This document shows, one piece after another, positions 17,027-25,677 of a stretch of 64,000 nt of DNA (position 1 is the first letter of the stretch; the number at the start of each line of letters is the position of its first letter). The position numbers and the translations under genes were made by a program. Source of the DNA: an uncultured SAR86 cluster bacterium (GTDB taxonomy: Bacteria; Pseudomonadota; Gammaproteobacteria; Magnimaribacterales; D2472); assembly GCA_902579825.1 (NCBI GenBank), contig CACHII010000001.1:264832-328831 (forward strand), given 5' to 3'. The notes under the pieces were generated by a model, which saw nothing but the letters and a program-made list of their open reading frames with translations, ran no database searches and had not been told where the DNA came from.

Positions 17027-19405
17027 TTAAAAATTTAAAGTATATTTAACCGTTATAGTTCTCGGCGGTATCCATTGCATCCAATTTCTTGGTCTCCATG
17101 ATGTATCATTGACTGCATATACATATGCCTCAGTTCTCTCATCTGTAAGGTTATCAATTGATAATTGCAATTTAGAGTTTTCACTGATATCTAACCCAAG
17201 ATTAAAATTTAACTTGGTATAGTCTGGTGAGCTTGAATTAGGATTTTCAGCAAAAGTATTAAAGCTGTCTCCGTAGTAATTCACATCTAGTCTTGCATAA
17301 GATGGGTAGGAAAGTATTAAAGTATCGTATACCAAACCAAGATTCCATTGAGTTTCAACAGTATTTGGTAATCTATCACCAGCAGCGGCACCTAAAGAGG
17401 CAATATCTATTGAAGTCTCAGCAGACATAGAACTCCCTGCAAAATCAATAGAAAATTCGTCTGATAATGCATAGGTAAAGTCTATCTCCCACCCAGAAGT
17501 TTCAGCCTTACCACCATTAAAATTATATGACCAACCACAACCAGGAGTTACAGAAATAATTATTCCATCCCAATCAACCTCGAAATAAGTAACATTGGCA
17601 GTATAGTTATTACCTCTTGATTTGACACCAAATTCAGTAGTTTCAGCTTCATCAGAATTAAATCTAGGTCCCCAAGTTTCTTGTGCAGTCTCGTCACTAC
17701 TACAGAATGGAGGTAATGGAGACTGGTTTCCACCAGGTCTATATCCAGAAGCTTTAGTTGTATACAAAGTAAGATCTTCATTTACCTCATAGCTAAGAGC
17801 ATATTTCATTCTTGTATCAGATTCTTGACCGGATAATTCAGAGCAGTCTGTTCCTGCAGGATCATTTCCATCACAACCATTGCTGTCCATATAAAAAATA
17901 CCATATTGATATGACTTAGATTTATCTTTGATTTCATAGTCTCTTATACCTAGAGTAAGAGTTAATTTATCATTTACGTTATAGTCAAATTGTCCATACA
18001 TAGATGTCTCTTCTTGCTCGTTATATTCAGTATATGAAGCATAATATAAATGTGGGTATCCTAAGTGATCATCACAAAATGGCGGACAATAAGCAGTCGC
18101 ATCATATACAGCAGGATCAACACCTGCAGCTATTGAAGTAACATAATCTAACCAATATTTATCAATTGCGTATTGAGTTTGTGAAACAGAATTTGGTTCC
18201 TCATTAAATTTATAGTTGTAGTATCCAATAGTCCACTCAAACTTTCCTGGTTTAGAAACCAGCCTTAATTCTGTTGTTTCTTGATAATACTCATCGCCAT
18301 CAACAATTAGTGGTGCTGGAACATAATCATCCATATCAATTCTTGCCCAGTCTGTTACAGCATCTTCACTGATTGTTTTATCAGATATAATCAAATTTGC
18401 ATCAAAAGCTCCAAAATCATATTTTATATTTGCAACAAATATGTCTTTGGTTATATCCTCTGTCTCATCAGTAGCTAATGCATGAGCAAATCTTGGATCA
18501 TAATTTGTGAGAACAAAACTAGCAGAAGGCGTATCTAATGCTTCTACAGCAGCAAAATTTGATATAGCACTTAAACGAGAGCATGCGGGAAGTCCATCCC
18601 AGTTATACCACCAACTTATTGACTCAGGACAGCCTTCAACATAAACATCGGCACTTCCTGGTTTGCTTTGACCTGGTTCTAATATTCCATATGCTTTATT
18701 AGTAACATTAAAATATCTAAAACTTGCTTTTAATTTGCCACCATTATCAAAACCTAATGTAATCATAAGCTGAGAATCGTCCTCTTCACCAACCGTATTG
18801 CCTGTTTGGATATTTTTGTAAATTCCTGGAGACACTAATTGAGAATATACCGCTCTAACTGCTAGGCTGTCAGTTAAAGTTAGGTTATACATAACTTCAA
18901 TACTTGTTTTTGGATCACTTGCTTTAACTTTCTCTCCATATCCAACTCTTATTTTTCCATAAGATGAACTTGAATCAGGTTTATTTGTAATATATCTAAT
19001 AGTTCCTCCAATGGCATTTGATCCATAAAGTGTTCCTTGTGGGCCTCTTAGCACCTCAATTCTTTCAACATCAAATAAACCCATTAATGAACCGCTAACC
19101 TCATCAATGTATGTTGAAGAGGTTCCAGAAGAACGCTGAGATGTTGAAGTATTTAAACCTCTAAAGGTATAGTAATTAGAACCTCCAGGTGTTGAAACGC
19201 CAGCAATTGACCTTAAGTAATCCTCAGGATTCATTATCCCTCTTTCCTCAAGTGCTGATTCAGTAATAACTGAAATATTCATTGGTATTTCTTGAACTGT
19301 TTCAGTTTTTTTATTTGCGGTAACTATTACCTCTTCAATCTCTTGTGACGTCAAAGCCAAAGGCACCAATAATGAAAGATAAAATAAAATGTAAAAATTT
19401 TTCAT
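17027..19405 (-). CDS. TonB-dependent outer membrane receptor
   Basis: A 792-residue receptor with signal peptide (1-19), a TonB-box-like start (EEVIVTANKK), a plug domain (about 40-150, including VERIEVLRGPQGTLYGSNAIGG) and a beta-barrel ending in the aromatic F that marks outer-membrane insertion. It imports a ligand too large for porins, using TonB energy. The ligand is unknown; many marine relatives take up glycans, lipids or metal chelates. The ATG at 19405 is chosen because AGGAG lies 8 bases before it. A strong terminator hairpin sits directly upstream of that ribosome site, which suggests regulation in the leader. Confidence 0.93.
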   Translation of the reverse strand: MKNFYILFYLSLLVPLALTSQEIEEVIVTANKKTETVQEIPMNISVITESALEERGIMNPEDYLRSIAGVSTPGGSNYYTFRGLNTSTSQRSSGTSSTYIDEVSGSLMGLFDVERIEVLRGPQGTLYGSNAIGGTIRYITNKPDSSSSYGKIRVGYGEKVKASDPKTSIEVMYNLTLTDSLAVRAVYSQLVSPGIYKNIQTGNTVGEEDDSQLMITLGFDNGGKLKASFRYFNVTNKAYGILEPGQSKPGSADVYVEGCPESISWWYNWDGLPACSRLSAISNFAAVEALDTPSASFVLTNYDPRFAHALATDETEDITKDIFVANIKYDFGAFDANLIISDKTISEDAVTDWARIDMDDYVPAPLIVDGDEYYQETTELRLVSKPGKFEWTIGYYNYKFNEEPNSVSQTQYAIDKYWLDYVTSIAAGVDPAVYDATAYCPPFCDDHLGYPHLYYASYTEYNEQEETSMYGQFDYNVNDKLTLTLGIRDYEIKDKSKSYQYGIFYMDSNGCDGNDPAGTDCSELSGQESDTRMKYALSYEVNEDLTLYTTKASGYRPGGNQSPLPPFCSSDETAQETWGPRFNSDEAETTEFGVKSRGNNYTANVTYFEVDWDGIIISVTPGCGWSYNFNGGKAETSGWEIDFTYALSDEFSIDFAGSSMSAETSIDIASLGAAAGDRLPNTVETQWNLGLVYDTLILSYPSYARLDVNYYGDSFNTFAENPNSSSPDYTKLNFNLGLDISENSKLQLSIDNLTDERTEAYVYAVNDTSWRPRNWMQWIPPRTITVKYTLNF

Positions 19406-19428
19406 AGAATAATCTCCTCTTAAAAAAA

Positions 19429-19448
19429 AACCCAGCATCAGCTGGGTT
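19429..19448 (-). terminator. Rho-independent terminator abutting the TonB receptor ribosome site
   Basis: On the minus strand the bases AACCCAGC-TGAT-GCTGGGTT form an 8-bp stem with a 4-base loop, followed at once by a run of nine T. This is a textbook intrinsic terminator. It lies about 140 bases after the end of the upstream membrane-protein gene, but its T tract ends only about 8 bases before the AGGAG of the TonB receptor gene. Any transcript reaching the receptor from upstream must pass it, or the receptor promoter must overlap it. Confidence 0.8.
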
Positions 19449-19585
19449 CGAATAAAATAAACTAGCCCAACTATATAGTTATTCCCCGAATGTTTAATAT
19501 AAATAATTTTTTCATGTTCTGTGAGTATATATAAAAAATATTCTCATAATATTATTTTTTAAAAAATAGTATATGTTTTTTATAT

Positions 19586-20083
19586 CTATTTAACTCTAAC
19601 AAACATAGTTCTTATAAAAGCAATTGTGCTTTGAATTAAGAATAATATAAGACAAAACAGATAGATGTTATTTTTTTGTGATATCAAATCAAGAATCATA
19701 GAACCAGAAAGAACAAAAATTATTGATAACATCCCCATTTGAAGAAATACGATTTTCAATGGAAATAAGTCTTTATATCCATCTTTTCTAAGTCCTACTA
19801 CTTTTTTTGGAAATATTGATAGGCCGATTGCTGAATATACACACAAAATAAAGCTCAATAATGTCCAACTAGTTGATGGCTCGCCGGCATTAAAAATTGC
19901 AAATGGTATTAATGCACAAAACATAGCACCAAAAGCAGAATAAGTTAGAAGCTGAACTCTAAAATTATCTGGGGCACTAAATCCATCATTTGCTCTACTT
20001 AAAGCAATTATAATTGCTGAAAAACCAACAATACCTAACGATACTTCCGCAATTACTTGCATAGCCCTGTAATCAATTTCCAT
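19586..20083 (-). CDS. Four-helix membrane protein of unknown function
   Basis: A 165-residue protein with four hydrophobic helices (about residues 12-28, 45-64, 72-90 and two closely spaced ones at 112-150), short loops and a basic C-terminus (FVRVK). The region RANDGFSAPDNFRVQLL between helices 1 and 2 is the most polar part. I do not recognise a named family. It lies between tRNA-Leu and the TonB receptor on the minus strand. The 140 bases after its stop contain only AT-rich palindromic sequence and the receptor leader terminator. Confidence 0.6.
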   Translation of the reverse strand: MEIDYRAMQVIAEVSLGIVGFSAIIIALSRANDGFSAPDNFRVQLLTYSAFGAMFCALIPFAIFNAGEPSTSWTLLSFILCVYSAIGLSIFPKKVVGLRKDGYKDLFPLKIVFLQMGMLSIIFVLSGSMILDLISQKNNIYLFCLILFLIQSTIAFIRTMFVRVK

Positions 20084-20103
20084 ATTAATGATTATATATT
20101 AAG

Positions 20104-20188
20104 TGGTAGGGATGGAGGGAGTCGAACCCCCACGCCTTGCGGCACTTGGTTCTAAGCCAAGCGTGTCTACCAGTTCCACCACATCCCC
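20104..20188 (-). tRNA. tRNA-Leu (anticodon TAG)
   Basis: Read on the minus strand, 85 bases fold as a class II tRNA. The acceptor pairs GGGGATG with CATCCCT (G1-T72 wobble), A73 and encoded CCA. The anticodon stem CTTGG/CCAAG holds loop CTTAGAA, anticodon TAG. The long variable arm TGCCGCAAGGCGT is typical of leucine tRNAs, and the T loop TTCGACT is normal. TAG reads CUN leucine codons. Confidence 0.95.
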
Positions 20189-20198
20189 AAGCATATGC

Positions 20199-20204
20199 AT
20201 TATA
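20199..20204 (-). promoter_or_regulatory. Probable -10 element of the tRNA-Leu promoter
   Basis: On the minus strand a perfect TATAAT lies 10 bases before the 5' end of tRNA-Leu, a suitable distance for a start point just before the mature tRNA. No convincing TTGACA-like -35 is seen 17 bases upstream, so only the -10 is claimed. Confidence 0.45.
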
Positions 20205-20235
20205 TAGAGTTCTAATAATTAAGTGGAGAGTTTTT

Positions 20236-20346
20236 TTATAGATCGTAATTTAATAGTTTTTTTCTATGTTTGTGAATAACAATCAACCCAATTAGCGTAA
20301 GGGTGCCTAATCCTGCTGCAACAAGGTCATGAAATATATAACCCTC
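20236..20346 (-). pseudogene. Out-of-frame C-terminal tail of the DUF4345-like gene
   Basis: Directly after the stop of the small membrane protein at 20345 another frame stays open to a TAA at 20236-20238. It encodes a plausible last membrane helix (VAAGLGTLTLIGLIVI, then basic HKHRKK). Removing one T from the run of seven (plus-strand A run 20349-20355) joins the frames: the protein would read ...GKICGLFYEGYIFHDL and continue to about 131 residues. That matches the length and helix layout of the DUF4345-like protein at 12.6-13.0 kb. It may be a true frameshift, an assembly error, or slippage. Confidence 0.5.
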
Positions 20347-20632
20347 ATAAAAAAAGTCCGCAAATTTTACCGAGTAACATAAATGAACACAAATATATTA
20401 GAACTGTGCCTAATTGAACTTTTGAAGATGAAAAAATAAACCTTATGAGAACATAACCTGATGCAACAAAAACGCCTGACATTGTGCGTACAAAGTTAGC
20501 AGCAGATGTTCCCCTTTCAATATTCTCAAATGCAGAATACCAAGAGAAGTCTGTTGCAAACATACCTGCAAGACCCAATACTATAGAAACTAAACCTATA
20601 ATCAAAAGATATCCTTTTAAAATTGTGGTCAT
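20345..20632 (-). CDS. DUF4345-like membrane protein, apparently truncated by a frameshift
   Basis: A 95-residue reading frame with three hydrophobic helices. The ATG at 20632 overlaps the TGA of the upstream gene (ATGA), the strongest start; an upstream in-frame start lies inside that gene. ERGTSAANFVRTMSGVFVAS resembles the conserved segment after the first helix in DUF4345 proteins. The frame stops right after a run of seven T. Deleting one T restores a fourth helix encoded down to 20236, so the gene as shown probably lacks its natural end. Function unknown. Confidence 0.6.
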   Translation of the reverse strand: MTTILKGYLLIIGLVSIVLGLAGMFATDFSWYSAFENIERGTSAANFVRTMSGVFVASGYVLIRFIFSSSKVQLGTVLIYLCSFMLLGKICGLFL

Positions 20633-20841
20633 ATTACACCCAAAATATATAAAGCAAGTATCAATGAGAGCATACCAAATGCTATCCATACATACATTTC
20701 TTTATAATTGTTAAACTTATAAGAATTAATTGCAAGCAAACAACAAAAAATTGGTGCCATAACTAAAATTCCGTACCCTACTAAAATTGCTAGTGGTATG
20801 AATGCCATAAACAAAAAAACTTGTAAAACAAATTTATTCAT
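20629..20841 (-). CDS. Small two-to-three-helix membrane protein
   Basis: A 70-residue, very hydrophobic protein with helices at about residues 7-40 and 50-68, separated by a short polar loop with a tyrosine- and lysine-rich stretch. No family is recognised. Its stop overlaps the start of the DUF4345-like gene (ATGA), so the two are translationally coupled and may work together in the membrane. Confidence 0.5.
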   Translation of the reverse strand: MNKFVLQVFLFMAFIPLAILVGYGILVMAPIFCCLLAINSYKFNNYKEMYVWIAFGMLSLILALYILGVI

Positions 20842-20886
20842 AAACTTATAGAACTATTATTTTATTTAATTGTCAATTTTGAAAAA

Positions 20887-21525
20887 TTACTCAATATCTT
20901 GAGAGTTCTTAATAATTGTAATTTCTGTTTGAATTTCAAGTATTACCTGATTTAACTGATTTTTATAATTGTTTAGCGCTTGAACTGAATCCTCAAGCAG
21001 AATTAACTGTGTGTCAATATTACTTAAATTTAGTTTATATAGTGCTAATTCGTCTGCCGTAAGCTCTAAGTCTCCTACTTTTGTAATATTACTATTAAGA
21101 TTCTGTTCCATTAATTTAAGCTTACCTTGATTGCTTTTAATATCTTCTTCAATTCTGGAAAGCAAGGTCTCAATCTCAGCAGTTTGACTAGTTAAATTTT
21201 GAATGTTTACCTTATTTCTTTTATTGCTTAAATCCCATAATTTTCTTATTTCTTTATCAAGGAATTGAATTGAGGAGCTTATATCGGTTAGTGAATCATT
21301 ATTTGTCTCATCAACTATGCTCAACTGATCTTCTATTAACAAAAGCCTTTCATTAATTATTTGATCATTTAATTTATTACTTTCACTTTCAAAAGTCTGC
21401 CAAATGATTAAAAACAAAATACTAAGAAACGTTAAAACATATATAAAGCCAACCAATAAACCCCCCTCGGATGATCTTTTAAGATACGAAGGTAATTTCT
21501 TGTCAATTTTAAGTTTACTATTCAT
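20887..21525 (-). CDS. Membrane-anchored coiled-coil protein of unknown function
   Basis: A 212-residue protein with a short basic cytoplasmic start, one strong membrane helix at about 22-43 (GLLVGFIYVLTFLSILFLII), and a long periplasmic part (about 50-205) rich in Leu, Asn, Gln and Glu with heptad spacing. The layout resembles inner-membrane coiled-coil proteins such as HemX-like or tape-measure-like factors, but no specific family is evident. It is the first gene of a minus-strand group that continues with two small membrane proteins, 45 bases downstream, and is divergent from the acyl-CoA dehydrogenase pair. Confidence 0.6.
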   Translation of the reverse strand: MNSKLKIDKKLPSYLKRSSEGGLLVGFIYVLTFLSILFLIIWQTFESESNKLNDQIINERLLLIEDQLSIVDETNNDSLTDISSSIQFLDKEIRKLWDLSNKRNKVNIQNLTSQTAEIETLLSRIEEDIKSNQGKLKLMEQNLNSNITKVGDLELTADELALYKLNLSNIDTQLILLEDSVQALNNYKNQLNQVILEIQTEITIIKNSQDIE

Positions 21526-21599
21526 CTATAATTAAAATTAAATGGCATTTAGCATATAATAAACTCTTATTTTATCTTAACAATACAATATAGTTATTT

Positions 21600-22713
21600 A
21601 TGAATTTAGATTTTTTCAGACGACCAGAAATTTTTACAAGAAGAAGCTAGAAAGTTTCTTGAAAAAGAAGAGGCGCTTAATAGAAACAGAGCTGTTCTAG
21701 AAACAGATAATAAGTTTGATGAAGATCTTTGGAGAAAAATAATTGATCTTGGGTGGACTGGTATAAGAATACCTGAAGTATATGAAGGTTTAGGGCTTGG
21801 TCATCTAGAGCTTTGCGTTATTGCCGAAGAACTAGGAAGAGTCTTAGCGCCTGTACCCTTCTCCTCATCTGTTTATCTTTTTACCGAAGCTATAATTAAT
21901 TATGGAAGTAATGAAATAAAAAAAGATGTTCTTCCAAGGCTTGTAACTGGAGAAATTGTTGGAACATTAGCGGTTACAGAAGATTTGCATGCTCCAACTA
22001 AAAATAATATTAATTTAAGTTATGTTGATGGCAAAATTAATGGTAAAAAAATTGCAGTACCTGATGCTGGAGTCGCAACTCATGCTATTGTTGTTGCAAA
22101 ATCAAACAAAGGCATTAGCCTTCAATTGGTAGATCTTTCTGCAACAGGAGTAACTATCGAGCATCAAGAAAATATTGATGAAAGCAGAGGCCATTTTTCA
22201 ATTACCTTCAATAATGTTCAAACAAAATTATTAGGTGATGAGGTTTCTGGTTGGGAGTTATATGAATCATTAATAAATCAAGCTGCTGTTTTATTTAGTT
22301 ATGAGCAAATTGGCGGCTCTCAGGCATCGCTTGATATGGCAATCAACTATGCAAAAGAAAGATATGCCTTCGGAAGACCAATTGGATCATATCAAGCCAT
22401 TAAACATAAATTAGCCGATATGTATATTGCTTTGACGCTAGCAAAATCTAATTGCTATTATGCAGCATGGGCTCTATCAACAGATGCAGCTGATCTGCCA
22501 TCTGCTTCTGCAACAGCAAGAGTGAGCGCAACAAAAGCATATCAGTTATGTTCAAAAGAAAATATACAGACTCATGGTGGCAATGGCTTTACATGGGAAT
22601 ATGACTGTCATATGTTTTACAGACGTTCTAAGTTATTATCATTGAACATAGGATCTATAAGTAACTGGAGAGAAAAATTAGTTACAAGTTTAGAACAATC
22701 AAATATTAATTAG
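21600..22713 (+). CDS. Acyl-CoA dehydrogenase subunit, frameshifted near its start
   Basis: From 21610 onward the frame encodes about 367 residues of an ACAD: SDDQKFLQEEARKFLEKEE, LGWTGIRIPEVYEGLGLG, GTLAVTEDLHAP, GGSQASLDMAINYAKERYAF and HGGNGFTWEYDCHMFYRRSK. The natural ATG at 21600 (MNLDF...) is in a different frame and meets a stop after 16 codons. Removing one T from the run of six at 21611-21616 joins them as MNLDFSDDQKFL, the normal N-terminus. There is no other good start until a TTG at 21985. The usual catalytic Glu segment near the C-terminus is replaced by HMFYRRSK, as in non-catalytic partner subunits of heteromeric ACADs. Confidence 0.75.
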
Positions 22714-22721
22714 GAAGAAAT

Positions 22722-23945
22722 ATGGATTTTAACGACACACCTAAAGAAGCAAAATTTAGAAAAGAATGCAGAGATTGGCTTGAAAAAAATGCTGCATATA
22801 AAAATGAATCTTCGCCTCAAAATGATGATTTTGCTAATGTTGACAAAATGAAAGCTGCAAAGGTGTGGCAAAAGAAGAAGTACGATGCCGGCTGGGCAAT
22901 GTTACATTGGCCAAAAGAATATGGTGGCATTGGTGCAAGCTCTATGGAAAGAATAATCTGGGCAAATGAAGAAGCAAAATTCGATGTTCCAAAAGGAATT
23001 TTTGAGATAGGTTTAGGAATGTGTGGTCCAGTGATGATGGAATACGCAACAGAAGAACAAAAGGAAAGATATTTACCTCCTATGGCTGAAGGTAAAGAAA
23101 TATGGTGTCAGCTTTTTTCAGAGCCGTCTGCTGGATCTGATGTTGCTGGATTAAGAAGTAAAGCGGTGAAAGATGGAGATAAATGGATTATAAATGGTCA
23201 AAAAGTGTGGACTTCGGGTGCTCATTTTTCTGATTTTGGTATCTTAGTTGTAAGACATGATCCTAATCTTCAAAAACACAAAGGTATGACATTTTTCTTT
23301 GTAGATATGAAATCTCCAGGAATTGAAGTAAAGCCAATCAAGCAAATTACTGGAGGGTCTAGTTTTAATGAAGTATATTTTACAGATGTTGAGATTCCAG
23401 ACTCTCAAAGACTTGGAGAAATTGGTGATGGTTGGAAAGTTGCGATAACCACATTAATGAATGAAAGATTAGCAGTTGGTGATGCAGGCGGAGCAGATGT
23501 TGAAGACGCTTTTAGATGGGCAAAAACACAGGATAATCTTGGAGAACCGCTTCTAACTAATAAGGCTGCAAGAGAATCAATAGCAGATTGGTATTGCGAA
23601 AAAAGTGGTTTAAAAAATACTAAGCTTAGAACGATGTCAGCATTGTCCAGAGGTGATACACCAGGACCAGAAGCCTCAATAACTAAAATTGTAAGCGCAG
23701 GAAAGCTTCAGGATATTGGTAACTTTGGAATTGACTCACTTGATATGGCAGGAATGTTAAAAACTGATAATCAAGACATCAAAAGCTTCCAAAATGCATG
23801 GTTGGGTGCTCCTGGTATGCGTATAGCTGGTGGTACTGATGAGATATTGAGAAATATAATTGCCGAAAGAGTTTTGGGACTGCCACAAGACCCTAGAGCA
23901 GATAAAGGCATTGCATTTAAAGATATACCTTCTGGCAATTCCTAA
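22722..23945 (+). CDS. Acyl-CoA dehydrogenase
   Basis: A 407-residue ACAD with FSEPSAGSDVAGLRSKAVKD (FAD/acyl site) near residue 129, GQKVWTSGAHFSDFGILV, and GGTDEILRNIIAERVLGLP at the C-terminus, where the catalytic acid is expected. AGGAAG 6 bases before the ATG gives a strong start. It lies 8 bases after the other ACAD gene. In actinobacterial steroid side-chain degradation, adjacent unlike ACADs (FadE28/FadE29 and similar) form an alpha2beta2 enzyme in which one subunit lacks the catalytic acid. The same pairing is likely here, acting on a bulky or branched acyl-CoA. Confidence 0.9.
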   Translation: MDFNDTPKEAKFRKECRDWLEKNAAYKNESSPQNDDFANVDKMKAAKVWQKKKYDAGWAMLHWPKEYGGIGASSMERIIWANEEAKFDVPKGIFEIGLGMCGPVMMEYATEEQKERYLPPMAEGKEIWCQLFSEPSAGSDVAGLRSKAVKDGDKWIINGQKVWTSGAHFSDFGILVVRHDPNLQKHKGMTFFFVDMKSPGIEVKPIKQITGGSSFNEVYFTDVEIPDSQRLGEIGDGWKVAITTLMNERLAVGDAGGADVEDAFRWAKTQDNLGEPLLTNKAARESIADWYCEKSGLKNTKLRTMSALSRGDTPGPEASITKIVSAGKLQDIGNFGIDSLDMAGMLKTDNQDIKSFQNAWLGAPGMRIAGGTDEILRNIIAERVLGLPQDPRADKGIAFKDIPSGNS

Positions 23946-23947
23946 TA

Positions 23948-25666
23948 TTATCTAAATTTTGTAAGAAAGTTCAGAAACTCAGTAGAGCTGCCGTCGACAA
24001 TCAATTCACCTGAAGCAATTTGAGTTACTGGATTAGATAAGCCGATGAGAGTTTTTTTAAATTCAATTTCCTCGGAAATTATCTTCAGATCGCAATTGTC
24101 TTCAACATTATTTGAAATAACTGCTACTTTGTTTCTTAGTGTAATTTTTTTTGTTTTTCCAGATAAAAAAGAAAAGCAAACTTTATAATTATTTATTAAT
24201 TCACTTTCTGGATTATACCTAGTGGATAAGACATCAAATAAAGTGTTGATTGAAATTTGATGTAATAAATCTTCTGAAGTTCTATCGAGCAAAGATTTCT
24301 CTTTAATGTGCCCTTTCAACTCAAAAGCAGATGTTAAAAAATAATTTCTTTTATTGGGATTAGACGATCTTGAACCCTCATAAATTAGAGCTTCTATTCT
24401 TAAATCTTTGACCTCATCAGTAAACAAATCAAGCGAAATTAAATAATCGCTTAATTCTAAAGCCCACTGCATATCTTTTTCTTTTACAGCTAGATGTAAT
24501 TCCTTTAAAAGCACGTCATTACCGCCGGCAAGTTCAGAAATTCTTAATGCTTTTTCTTTCCTTGAAAGAGGATCAAGCTCGGAGGGATTTCCACTAAACC
24601 AACCAAGATATCCATTGAAAATACTTTTAACAGACCATCTTACGGTTCCATAAAATTCATATAAATAAGGCGAATTTGCGATTTCTTTTGGGAGTCTAAT
24701 AGCATCTGCTATTTCATCAGGATATAAACCTTGATTCATTAATCTAATGGTCTGATCATGAATATATTGAATGGCGTCTCTATAAATATTCATTGCATCT
24801 TGAATTGTTTCTTTACCTAAAATAGGTTTAGTATGACTTGGGAATAGATATTCAGGTTCAAAAGTTTTCATCTGATCAATACTATCAATCCAACCCTTTA
24901 CATCTCTGTGAGTAGTGCCTCTTATTGTATAAAGATTAGGAAAAGTTTTGTAAATATTATCCCCTGGCATTAATGCTTTATGCTTTGGTAGCCATATAAA
25001 TATTTGATCATTAGTTTCACCTGGAGCATGATATAGCTCAAATTCAATGCCCTCAATATTCAAATTCAGACTATCGCTAAATGTAGTATCAGGTTTTACA
25101 TATCCAGTTGGTGATTTAGAGACACTCAAATTTGGTCCAATTCCTACATTTATAACATCTTCTTCTGGTAATGATGTTCCAAACATTTTGGTACTTCGAG
25201 AAGTTATTATTGGATTAATAATGCCCATAACTCTTTGCACATAATAATCGGTATCCTCATGTGCAATAATTTGCGGCTTTTCTTTTTGAGATTGAACATA
25301 ATATGCTGCGCCAAAAGTATGGTCTCCATGATTATGAGTATAAATAATTGCTTTTATAGGATTACTATTTTTCTCACTGAATAGAGCATAAATTTGCTCA
25401 GCTTCATAAACGCTATCAGCAGCATCAATTATAATATTACCATTTTCGCCCTCAACCATTATTGAATTTGCAATACCAAAACCTATTGCAAAGTGGATCA
25501 TGCCTCCAGGAGTCTCATAAGAAAGTATTTTCTTTTCAAATTCTTTTGAATGCTCTACTAAAGATTCAACCTCTGAGGTCAAGGGTATGTTGATATCAAT
25601 ATTATCTGAATCAGAACAAGAATATAAAAATATAAATGAAGAAAATAATAGTAAAAATTTATACAC
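23948..25666 (-). CDS. Alkylsulfatase-like metallo-beta-lactamase-fold lipoprotein
   Basis: A 572-residue protein with a lipoprotein signal (lipobox LYSC, cysteine 17). The metal-binding motif is THNHGDH (H111, H113, D115, H116), followed by helices and a C-terminal SCP2-like domain (about 460-570). This is the arrangement of SdsA1/BDS1-type class III alkylsulfatases: MBL, dimerisation and sterol-carrier-like domains. These release sulfate from primary or secondary alkyl sulfates. The enzyme would be anchored in the periplasm or outer membrane. A GTG start at 25666 gives the complete signal peptide. The alkyl alcohol released could enter the fatty-acid oxidation genes nearby. Confidence 0.85.
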   Translation of the reverse strand: MYKFLLLFSSFIFLYSCSDSDNIDINIPLTSEVESLVEHSKEFEKKILSYETPGGMIHFAIGFGIANSIMVEGENGNIIIDAADSVYEAEQIYALFSEKNSNPIKAIIYTHNHGDHTFGAAYYVQSQKEKPQIIAHEDTDYYVQRVMGIINPIITSRSTKMFGTSLPEEDVINVGIGPNLSVSKSPTGYVKPDTTFSDSLNLNIEGIEFELYHAPGETNDQIFIWLPKHKALMPGDNIYKTFPNLYTIRGTTHRDVKGWIDSIDQMKTFEPEYLFPSHTKPILGKETIQDAMNIYRDAIQYIHDQTIRLMNQGLYPDEIADAIRLPKEIANSPYLYEFYGTVRWSVKSIFNGYLGWFSGNPSELDPLSRKEKALRISELAGGNDVLLKELHLAVKEKDMQWALELSDYLISLDLFTDEVKDLRIEALIYEGSRSSNPNKRNYFLTSAFELKGHIKEKSLLDRTSEDLLHQISINTLFDVLSTRYNPESELINNYKVCFSFLSGKTKKITLRNKVAVISNNVEDNCDLKIISEEIEFKKTLIGLSNPVTQIASGELIVDGSSTEFLNFLTKFR

Positions 25667-25677
25667 AGAAAAATGGC

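Noticed and set aside
20100-21600. Genomic island or integrated element at tRNA-Leu
   Set aside because: No integrase, no repeated tRNA end (attachment site) and no base-composition shift are visible; the two frameshifts alone do not imply mobility.
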